From Methanomassiliicoccaceae archaeon (GTDB taxonomy: Archaea > Thermoplasmatota > Thermoplasmata > Methanomassiliicoccales > Methanomethylophilaceae): 12,311 nt of DNA. Position numbers and translations under genes: made by a program. The stretch lies in NCBI GenBank assembly GCA_016282555.1, contig JAEEKU010000064.1:1-12311 (forward strand). Reading direction: 5' to 3'. The notes under the pieces are model-generated. The model was not told the origin of the DNA, did not search any database, and saw nothing but the letters and a program-made list of their open reading frames with translations. Numbering within the stretch: the stretch's first letter is position 1; each line of letters opens with the position of its first letter. Positions 6,305 through 12,311 of this stretch are shown here, one piece after another.

Positions 6305-7110
6305 AAGCCGGAGGGCTCATGATCGACATGGACGGAACCGTCTGCAAAGGCATGGATATCATTCCCGGCGCGGACGATTTCATAGATTTTCTGAAATCAA
6401 ACGGCATCCCTTTCGTATTCCTCACCAACAACTCCTCCCGCACCCGCGATTATTATCTCGAAAAACTGAACCGCATGGGTTTCGGCATATCCGCTGAGAA
6501 TATCCTCACGTCCGCCGGCGCTTCCTCGCGTTATATCAGGGGAAAATACCCGGACGCCAGAGTTTATCCCGTTGCGTCCCCGGAGGTCTCGGCGGAACTG
6601 GAAGCGTCCGGACTGAACATAGATTACGATAATCCAGATACCGTGCTGCTCACTTTCGACCGCACGATCACCTATGACAAAATAAACACATGCTACAGAC
6701 TGCTCAGGGACGGGGCCAGATTCATCGCCACGCACCCGGACGACGTATGCCCTACGGAAACTTCCTACGACATAGATATAGGCCCGTTTATCAGAATGTT
6801 CGAGCAGATGTGCGATTCGAAACCGGAAATAGTCGGCAAACCCGGCAGACTGATGCTGGAGATGGCCTCGGAAGCCATGGGGATAGAACCGGCGACCGCG
6901 GTTATGGTCGGGGACCGCCTGTATACAGACATATAGATGGCCGATTGCGCCGGAACCGATTCCGTTCTGGTCCTTACGGGCGAGACCTCCCGCGAAGATC
7001 TCGCGGAATCCGCCGTGAAACCGACCATCGTTCTGGATTCCGTCGCGGATATTCCTTCCGGTATAGAGTTCCGAAAGAAATTCCGATACCGTTATAAATT
7101 CCGCAGATAA
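6301..7110 (+). CDS. NagD-type HAD phosphatase with in-frame TAG (possible pyrrolysine protein)
   Basis: Read through one TAG, this frame gives a 269-residue HAD hydrolase of the NagD subfamily (C2 cap). Motif I is DMDGT (residues 9-13), motif II is TNNSSRT (42-48), the motif III lysine is Lys180 (VGKPGRLML), and motif IV is GDRLYTD (204-210). Cap signatures are TFDRTITYDK (Asp120) and ATHPDDVCPTE (143-153). Codon 212 is TAG, two codons after motif IV, and the frame then continues with MADCAGTDSVLVLTGET, exactly the conserved continuation of the family, to a TAA at 7108. Stopping at TAG would leave 211 residues without the last core strand. At this position relatives have variable residues such as Lys, Leu or Gln. 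If TAG is pyrrolysine here, the protein is complete; otherwise this is a fresh pseudogene, or less likely a split gene restarting at ATG 6937. The substrate is unknown. The start overlaps the glycosylase stop by ATGA. The last 20 residues are unusually basic. Confidence 0.85.
6934..6936 (+). other. In-frame amber codon, candidate pyrrolysine site
   Basis: TAG replaces codon 212 of the phosphatase gene, between TDI of motif IV and MADCAG. The same frame is open and recognisably conserved for 57 codons afterwards. No other gene in this window ends in TAG: nine end in TGA and three in TAA. That pattern fits a genome in which TAG is decoded as pyrrolysine. The tRNA and synthetase genes needed are not in this window. 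Confidence 0.65.
7093..7099 (+). promoter_or_regulatory. TATA box for the zinc-ribbon protein, inside the phosphatase gene
   Basis: TATAAAT is the closest match to the archaeal TATA consensus in the window. Its centre is about 24 bases before the ATG at 7120, so transcription would begin at or near the start codon. It lies within the final codons of the phosphatase gene. Confidence 0.5.
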
Positions 7111-7119
7111 GCGGAAGCT

Positions 7120-7464
7120 ATGTTCTGCAGACAGTGCGGAAAAGAGAATCCCGACAGTGCGAAATACTGTCAGGAATGCGGGGCGGATCTCGGTTCTCCG
7201 GGAACCGTCGGCAGCAAGGATCCTATGTCCAAAAGCAAAGCAATGAGAATCTCGTTTCTCGTATCTTTTCTGGGATCGGTGCTGAACATCGTTATCGGAC
7301 TTATTCTCGCCGTAATCACGGTTCTGATAATCTACAGCGACCATAAGGAGAACGACGCGCCGACCGGAGCGCTGATAGGGGCGGTCCTCGGAATTATTTT
7401 CGGATCGATAATCTCCGTTCTCCTGATGATAACCGTATTTCATATGCTGACGAGCGGATTCTGA
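7120..7464 (+). CDS. Small zinc-ribbon membrane protein of unknown function
   Basis: This 114-residue protein starts with a zinc ribbon (MFCRQCGKENPDSAKYCQEC) whose ligands are Cys3, Cys6, Cys17 and Cys20. A short flexible linker rich in Gly, Ser and Lys follows, then two hydrophobic segments at about 44-72 and 83-108, separated by a charged loop (SDHKENDAP). The second segment is rich in glycine and isoleucine. This layout, a zinc ribbon tethered to a small membrane domain, is common in archaea and Gram-positive bacteria, but I cannot assign a role. It starts ten bases after the phosphatase stop, with a weak GCGGAAG ahead of the ATG, and also has a TATA box at the right distance, so it may be made both with the upstream operon and alone. 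A terminator-like hairpin follows the gene. Confidence 0.82.
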   Translation: MFCRQCGKENPDSAKYCQECGADLGSPGTVGSKDPMSKSKAMRISFLVSFLGSVLNIVIGLILAVITVLIIYSDHKENDAPTGALIGAVLGIIFGSIISVLLMITVFHMLTSGF

Positions 7465-7504
7465 CCTCCGGATAATTCTTCCGTATCCGGTTAAACTCTT
7501 TCCC

Positions 7505-7533
7505 GGCGGCAGGCGCGCCGCCCTTCTTTTTTC
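7505..7533 (+). terminator. Terminator hairpin with T tract after the zinc-ribbon gene
   Basis: GGCGGC (7505-7510) and GCCGCC (7517-7522) form a six-pair GC stem with a six-base loop, followed directly by CTTCTTTTTTC. This is the clearest terminator in the window and would end the plus-strand transcript 40-70 bases after the stop codon. Confidence 0.7.
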
Positions 7534-7584
7534 AAAAATACAGTTTCAGGCACCCCGGACGATAACGGCGCCGGCGGTTCCCTC

Positions 7585-7622
7585 AATAAAACATAGCAAA
7601 AACAGAAGATCCTCCCCGGAGG
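7585..7622 (-). terminator. Terminator of the fpo operon
   Basis: On the minus strand a short palindrome (CCTCC-GG-GGAGG, 7611-7622) lies about 25 bases after the fpoN stop and is followed by T-rich sequence containing TTTTT and TTTT runs (down to 7585). Together with the plus-strand terminator just beyond, it separates two converging transcripts. Confidence 0.55.
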
Positions 7623-7647
7623 GAGGGAAGGGGTTTCGGAAAAAGTT

Positions 7648-9144
7648 TCAGGGGAACAGGAGCGTGTGAGCCGCCGTCTCGCAGAAGTCGAATATCAGCT
7701 GGGGGTAAACTCCCAGGACGATGACTCCGGCGATGCAGATCGCGATGGCGACCGCGAATGCGGCGGGAATCTTCACTTTCTCGGTCTTCTCGCCTCTGTC
7801 CACATACATAGCCTTGACGACTCTCGCGTAGTAGTACAGAGATATCGCGGAGTTGAGGATCGCGATGAACGCGAGCCAGATCCACTGCGCGTCGGCCGAC
7901 ACTCCGGCTTCGGTGCCCACACCCATGGTGGATGAGAACAGGAAGAACTTGGAGGTGAATCCCGCGAGAGGCGGAATACCGGCGAGCGAGAACAGGAACA
8001 GCATCATAGCGGCCGCCGCGAACGGAGATCTCTTTCCGAGACCTCTGTAGTCCGATATCTTCTCTCCGATGCCGACGCATATCAGCGCGCCGACGACGAG
8101 GAACGCTCCGCCTTTCATGAACACGTGGGTGAACATGTGGAACATACCCGCGCTGAGAGCGTACTCGGACATCACGGCCATAACGATCAGGATGTAACCC
8201 GCCTGGGCTATCGAAGAGTAGGCGAGCATTCTCTTGATGTTGTTCTGGGCGATGGCTACGATGTTTCCTACGGTCATCGTGATCGAGGCTATTATCGCGA
8301 ACAGGTACTGGATTTCGGGTCCCGCGATCTTCGAACAGGCCGTTCCCGCGACGAACATCACCAGGAAGATCTGGAAGAACACGCTCAGACCCATCTTCTT
8401 GGAGCCTGTGGCGAGGAACAGCGAGACGGGAGTGGAAGCTCCCTCGTACACGTCGGGCGCCCACATGTGGAACGGAACCGCCGCGATCTTGAAGCCGTAA
8501 CCCGCGATCATGGCGACCATAGCTATTCCGAACATCAGGCTGATTCCCTGGACCTGCGCGGTCTGCGCGATCGCGGCGATCTCGGTGGTGCCGGTAAGCC
8601 CGTAGAGCATGGATATACCGTAAAGCGTGAGCGCGGTGGACATTCCTCCGACTATCACATATTTCACGGCGGCTTCCGCGGACCTCGCGTCGTTCCTCTT
8701 CATTGACACAAGAGCATAGGACGAGATACTGGTAAGCTCGACGCCGACGAAGATCATCATGAGATCCTTCGAACCGGCGACGAACATCATACCCGTGGCT
8801 GCGGCGGTCATCAGCGCATAGTAAGCGCCGACGTTGAATCTGGTAGTCTCCACGCTGGCGTTGGACACCATGACGGCGAGCAGCAGCACGATCTGGAACA
8901 GAAGGATCATCAGTCCGGAGTAGGCATCGTAAGTTACCATGCCGAGAGCGGAGCCGGTGAAGCTGTCCGTGAGCATGAGGACGTTTATGACGGTCGAAAC
9001 GGCAGCCATAACCAGAGCGACCGCCCAGGTGGCGGTGTGCCTCTTTCCCAGGAGGTGGACTCCGGGAAGGATGAGGGCGGACACGATCAGTATGATCATG
9101 GGTGCGATGGCCGTATAATCTCCGAATATTGCAGTGAAATCCAT
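7648..9144 (-). CDS. fpoN: F420H2 dehydrogenase-type complex subunit N (NuoN homologue)
   Basis: This 498-residue, highly hydrophobic protein is an antiporter-like subunit of the membrane arm of the Fpo complex, the archaeal counterpart of NADH dehydrogenase, and takes part in proton or sodium translocation. The buried charged residues along the ion path are present: Glu136 (VGVELTS), Lys219 in GFKIAAVPFHMWAPD, Lys249/Lys250 in TGSKKMGL, and Lys399 (FTSKFFLF). The family signature FHMWAPDVYEGASTPV lies at 225-240. I chose ATG 9144, which overlaps the fpoM stop by one base (TGATG), rather than upstream in-frame starts within fpoM, because the protein then begins with the normal first helix. 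It is the last gene of the operon in this window: no fpoO homologue follows, only a terminator and a convergent gene. Confidence 0.95.
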   Translation of the reverse strand: MDFTAIFGDYTAIAPMIILIVSALILPGVHLLGKRHTATWAVALVMAAVSTVINVLMLTDSFTGSALGMVTYDAYSGLMILLFQIVLLLAVMVSNASVETTRFNVGAYYALMTAAATGMMFVAGSKDLMMIFVGVELTSISSYALVSMKRNDARSAEAAVKYVIVGGMSTALTLYGISMLYGLTGTTEIAAIAQTAQVQGISLMFGIAMVAMIAGYGFKIAAVPFHMWAPDVYEGASTPVSLFLATGSKKMGLSVFFQIFLVMFVAGTACSKIAGPEIQYLFAIIASITMTVGNIVAIAQNNIKRMLAYSSIAQAGYILIVMAVMSEYALSAGMFHMFTHVFMKGGAFLVVGALICVGIGEKISDYRGLGKRSPFAAAAMMLFLFSLAGIPPLAGFTSKFFLFSSTMGVGTEAGVSADAQWIWLAFIAILNSAISLYYYARVVKAMYVDRGEKTEKVKIPAAFAVAIAICIAGVIVLGVYPQLIFDFCETAAHTLLFP

Positions 9145-10661
9145 CAGATCACCCCGAACAGAGCAGCGATGCCCTGAGTGTAAGGCTCTATGAACTGGAG
9201 AGCCGCATCGGGCCACATTCCGAAGAACGCGACGAGGACGCAGAGCACAGCCATAGCGGCGAACTCGGATTTGCTGACGTCATGGGCATGAGTCAGGTCG
9301 ATCTTGGTCGTCTCGGGTCCGAACAGGGTCCTCTGCATAGCCCACAGGTAGTATCCCGCGGTAAGCATGAGAGACAGCATGCAGAACAGGAGAAGCCACA
9401 GAACGTCGTTGGCTACGATGAACTCGTAGAACGCGTATATGACGGGGAACTCTCCCCAGAATCCGATGAGTCCGGGAAGACCGAGGGACGCCATGAATCC
9501 GAACATCATGAACGTAGCGTACTTGGGCATCTTTCCGGCGAGACCTCCGAGAAGGGGAATCTCTCTGGTTCCGACCTTGTGGCCGGTCATACCGCACACC
9601 ATGAACAGGATGCCGGTGATGAGACCGTGGGCGAACATCTGGAACACGGCGAAGGTTATTCCCGCGTAGCTGAGACATCCGATTCCGAGCATGACCATTC
9701 CCATATGGCTGATGGAAGAGAACGCGACCATCTTCTTGAGATCCTTCTGGGCGATACATGCGAACGCGCCGTAGACGATGGAGACCAGTCCGATGATTAT
9801 GATCACCCACTGCCAGTACTCGGCTCCCTTCGGGAGAGCCTCGAGACAGATTCTGATGATACCGTAGGAACCCATCTTAAGCATGACACCCGCCAGGAGA
9901 ACGGATCCTCCGGTGGGGGCCTCGGTATGCGCGTCCGGAAGCCAGGTATGGAACGGAACCGCAGGCATTTTGACCGCGAATCCGAAGAACAGCAGAGCGA
10001 AGACCAGAGCCTGGAATCCTTCGTTGGCTCCTTCCATAGCAGCCGCGATGGAAGCGAACGAGAAGTCGATGCTTCCTCCGGTTATCTCAGCGGCCTTGAA
10101 TCCCATAGCGAATATTCCTATGAGCATCACAAGGGACGCCACATGGGTGTAGATGAAGAACTTGATAGCCGCATAGTGCCTGCGGGGTCCTCCGTACCAC
10201 GAGATCATGAAGTACATCGGAATGAGGGTCACTTCCCACATTATGTAGAACAGGAAGTAATCGGAAGCCGTGTAAACTCCCATCAGACCCACTTCCATTG
10301 CGAGAAGCAGGGTGTGGAAGTAGTTCGGCCTGTCCTCTTCGATCTCCTTGTCCTCCGCGGAGAATATCACCACGAGGAGGACGAGAAGAGCCGTCAGGAA
10401 CACCATCAGAACGCTGAGCCCGTCGACTTCGAGAGAGAAACCGATGGTTATGAATCCGGTCTTTATCCACTCGTAGCTCTCGGACATTCCGGCGAAGTCG
10501 CTGCTGCTGAACAGAACCAGCAGGGCGAGGACCAGGGTGATGGCGGAGAACACGCATGCGGTGATCTTAGCGGACTTCTGTCTGGTGCCGCCCATGAACA
10601 GCGTTATCACTGCTCCGATGAGCGGAATGAGAATCAGCAGGGAAAGAATAGGGAAATCCAT
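9144..10661 (-). CDS. fpoM: F420H2 dehydrogenase-type complex subunit M (NuoM homologue)
   Basis: This 505-residue membrane protein is the middle antiporter-like subunit of the Fpo membrane arm. Its pathway residues correspond to those of NuoM: Glu143 (MWEVTLIPMYF), Lys231 before the signature MPAVPFHTWLPDAHTEAPT (232-250), Lys262 (VMLKMGSYG), and Glu404 in the discontinuous helix near the end (GFWGEFPVIYAF). The length is typical. It starts at ATG 10661, one base after the fpoL stop, and its own stop overlaps the fpoN start, so translation of L, M and N is coupled and the subunits are probably made in equal amounts. Nothing in the gene looks truncated or unusual. Confidence 0.96.
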   Translation of the reverse strand: MDFPILSLLILIPLIGAVITLFMGGTRQKSAKITACVFSAITLVLALLVLFSSSDFAGMSESYEWIKTGFITIGFSLEVDGLSVLMVFLTALLVLLVVIFSAEDKEIEEDRPNYFHTLLLAMEVGLMGVYTASDYFLFYIMWEVTLIPMYFMISWYGGPRRHYAAIKFFIYTHVASLVMLIGIFAMGFKAAEITGGSIDFSFASIAAAMEGANEGFQALVFALLFFGFAVKMPAVPFHTWLPDAHTEAPTGGSVLLAGVMLKMGSYGIIRICLEALPKGAEYWQWVIIIIGLVSIVYGAFACIAQKDLKKMVAFSSISHMGMVMLGIGCLSYAGITFAVFQMFAHGLITGILFMVCGMTGHKVGTREIPLLGGLAGKMPKYATFMMFGFMASLGLPGLIGFWGEFPVIYAFYEFIVANDVLWLLLFCMLSLMLTAGYYLWAMQRTLFGPETTKIDLTHAHDVSKSEFAAMAVLCVLVAFFGMWPDAALQFIEPYTQGIAALFGVI

Positions 10662-10662
10662 C

Positions 10663-12311
10663 TCAGATACCTCCCAGTACTTTTGCGATAGCGATGAATA
10701 TCACCGAGAGCACAGCGATTCCGAGGAGAACCACGGAGGTGTAGTCGTGCACGTCTCCGGTCTGCACTCTGCTGACAGCCTCTCCTCCGCCCACTACGGC
10801 TCCGGAAAGACCGTTTACGGTACCGTCCACGATCTGCCTGTCGACATAATCTACTCCGCGCGCGATTCCGTATCCGAACTTCCAGGAGATCTGGTTGTAG
10901 AGATCCGGGAATCCCCATCTCTTGGTGAGAATCTTGTAAAGAACAGACTCTCCGTTCCTGTTGAACTTTCCGGGATTGACGGACTTCTTCGCGTACATGA
11001 GGTAGGCGATGAATATTCCGACGAGAGCCAGAACGATCGTCAGGTAGGTGTACGGGTTGGTGAACAGCTCCTCGAAGTACTCGAACCCTTCTGTGTGCCC
11101 GCCTCCGACAATGAATCCGGTTATTCCTTCGGTGAAGGACACCATTCCGTCGAGGCCGAACATTATGAAGAATCCGCTGAACACCGCGAATACTGCAAGG
11201 ATGCAGAGAGGCACGGTCATGCTCTTGGGGGACTCGCCGTGGCCGTGCTCGGCTGCGTGCTGAGTCGCGTGGCCCTTCTCTCCGGAGAAGGTCATGAACC
11301 ACATGCGGAACATGTAGAAGGCGGTCATGAACGCGGTTACGATGGCGAGGACCCACATCACCATGAACAGGATGTTATGGTCTCCGGCTTCGAACGCCGC
11401 TTCGATAACGAGATCTTTGGACCAGAATCCGCTGAAGAAGGGGAATCCCGCGATGGAGAGAGAACCGAGAAGCATGGTGATCGAAGTGATCGGCATCTGC
11501 TTGCGGAGGCCTCCCATCTGGCGCATGTCCTCCGTTCCGACCGCGTGGATGACGGAACCGGAGCACATGAAGAGCAGGGCTTTGAAGAAAGCGTGGTTCA
11601 TCATGTGGAAGCATCCGGCTACGAATCCGGCGGTTCCGGCGGCCATGAGCGCAGCGTTTCCGGAATCCATTCCCAGAGCGAAGAGGTATCCTCCGGCTCC
11701 GAGAGACATGATCATGTACCCGAGCTGGGACAGAGTGGAGTAAGCGAGGACTCTCTTTATGTTCATGTTGTTGAGAGCCATGGTCGCGGTGAAGAATGCG
11801 GTGAATCCTCCGATGATGCCGACGAACAGCATGACATCGGGGTTCTGGATGAACAGAGGGAATCCTCTGGCGACGAGATACACTCCCGCCTTAACCATCG
11901 TAGCCGCGTGAATCAGAGACGATACGGTGGTAGGACCGGCCATCGCATCCGGAAGCCAGTCGTGCAGGGGGAACTGGGCGCTCTTACCGATGACTCCTCC
12001 GAAGCAGAGGAGCATTCCGAGCGTGAGCGTGTCGGGGTTGACCGCCGCGATCTTATCGGGGTTGAAAAGATCCAGATAATCGAGGCTGCCGAAAGCTCCG
12101 AGAAGGACGAACAGGCCTCCCATGAGACATACGTCTCCGAACCTCGTGACGAGGAAGGCTTTCTTAGCCGCGGAAGCCGCGTTGGCGGAGGCGGCGTCGC
12201 CTTCGGGGTGCCTGAAGGACCAGAATCCGATGAGCAGGTAGGAGCAGAGACCCATTATCTCCCAGAAGATGAACATCTCGAGGAAGTTGCTGGAGACTAT
12301 GAGCCCGAGCA
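10663..12311 (-). CDS. fpoL: F420H2 dehydrogenase-type complex subunit L (NuoL homologue), 5' end outside window
   Basis: 548 residues are visible; the start lies beyond the right edge. The frame stays open to the last base, and the first visible residues, LGLIVSSNFLE before MFIFWEIMGLCSYLL, are conserved in this family, so the ATG at 12276 is internal and not the start. Roughly the first 100-130 residues are missing. In visible numbering, Glu17 is the TM5 glutamate, GKSAQFPLHDWLPDAM spans 108-123 with Lys109, and HAATMVKAGVYL spans 134-145 with His134 and Lys140, all typical of the ion path in subunit L. A His- and Glu-containing cytoplasmic loop (GHATQHAAEHGHGE) lies in the C-terminal half. 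The C-terminal region, with VQTGDVHDYTSVVLLGIAVL, matches the last helix after the long lateral helix. This distal subunit comes first of the three, the usual L-M-N order. Confidence 0.95.
   Translation of the reverse strand, partial: LGLIVSSNFLEMFIFWEIMGLCSYLLIGFWSFRHPEGDAASANAASAAKKAFLVTRFGDVCLMGGLFVLLGAFGSLDYLDLFNPDKIAAVNPDTLTLGMLLCFGGVIGKSAQFPLHDWLPDAMAGPTTVSSLIHAATMVKAGVYLVARGFPLFIQNPDVMLFVGIIGGFTAFFTATMALNNMNIKRVLAYSTLSQLGYMIMSLGAGGYLFALGMDSGNAALMAAGTAGFVAGCFHMMNHAFFKALLFMCSGSVIHAVGTEDMRQMGGLRKQMPITSITMLLGSLSIAGFPFFSGFWSKDLVIEAAFEAGDHNILFMVMWVLAIVTAFMTAFYMFRMWFMTFSGEKGHATQHAAEHGHGESPKSMTVPLCILAVFAVFSGFFIMFGLDGMVSFTEGITGFIVGGGHTEGFEYFEELFTNPYTYLTIVLALVGIFIAYLMYAKKSVNPGKFNRNGESVLYKILTKRWGFPDLYNQISWKFGYGIARGVDYVDRQIVDGTVNGLSGAVVGGGEAVSRVQTGDVHDYTSVVLLGIAVLSVIFIAIAKVLGGI

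Noticed and set aside
6937..7110. Separate 57-codon gene starting at the ATG just after the TAG
   Set aside because: Its sequence is the C-terminal part of the HAD domain, not an independent protein. Restart after TAG is possible as a mechanism but does not make a distinct gene.
9282..10691. 469-codon plus-strand open frame
   Set aside because: It is antisense to fpoM, which has all expected motifs; the product is an unlikely string of Glu, Ser, His and Gly.
12274..12276. ATG 12276 as the fpoL start
   Set aside because: The frame is open beyond it to the window edge and encodes residues conserved in NuoL-type proteins, so the true start lies outside the window.

Overview
The window reads as chromosomal DNA of a methanogenic archaeon, most likely of the Methanomassiliicoccales or a close relative. 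The archaeal assignment rests on CDP-archaeol synthase, archaeal Nob1, a geranylgeranyl-reductase-family flavoprotein, a family 4 uracil-DNA glycosylase, TATA-like boxes about 25 bases ahead of start codons, and the L, M and N membrane subunits of an F420H2-dehydrogenase-type (Fpo) complex. The narrower placement is inference: fpoN ends the operon with no fpoO behind it, one gene carries an in-frame TAG in a conserved domain while none of the 12 genes ends in TAG (as expected where TAG encodes pyrrolysine), and there is a BspA-type leucine-rich-repeat protein like those of gut microbes.

Layout. Bases 1-245 hold no gene I can support. A plus-strand pair follows: a polyprenyl diphosphate synthase (246-1232) and a geranylgeranyl reductase-family flavoprotein (1237-2331). 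These meet nob1 (2332-2784, minus) tail to tail with no base between them. A 114-base divergent promoter region separates nob1 from a 566-residue repeat protein (2899-4599, plus). A hairpin then precedes a plus-strand run of tightly packed genes: carS (4670-5263), pyrE (5247-5777), a family 4 uracil-DNA glycosylase (5774-6304) and a NagD-type HAD phosphatase (6301-7110, interrupted by TAG at 6934-6936). A small zinc-ribbon membrane protein (7120-7464) comes next and seems to have its own promoter inside the phosphatase gene. Convergent terminator-like hairpins lie in 7465-7647. The right-hand 4.7 kb is the 3' end of an fpo operon on the minus strand: fpoL (cut by the window edge), fpoM and fpoN.

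How the genes fit together. Three genes concern archaeal isoprenoid lipids: the prenyl synthase makes the chain, the reductase saturates it, and CarS activates archaeol with CTP. PyrE, the glycosylase and the phosphatase are translationally coupled and deal with pyrimidines, DNA repair and a phosphate ester of unknown identity. FpoL, FpoM and FpoN are the antiporter-like, ion-pumping membrane arm of the respiratory complex. Nob1 matures 16S rRNA.

The most notable feature is the phosphatase gene. Read through TAG, it gives one 269-residue protein with every expected family motif, and the TAG falls directly after catalytic motif IV. This is a strong candidate for pyrrolysine insertion, or else a very recent nonsense mutation.
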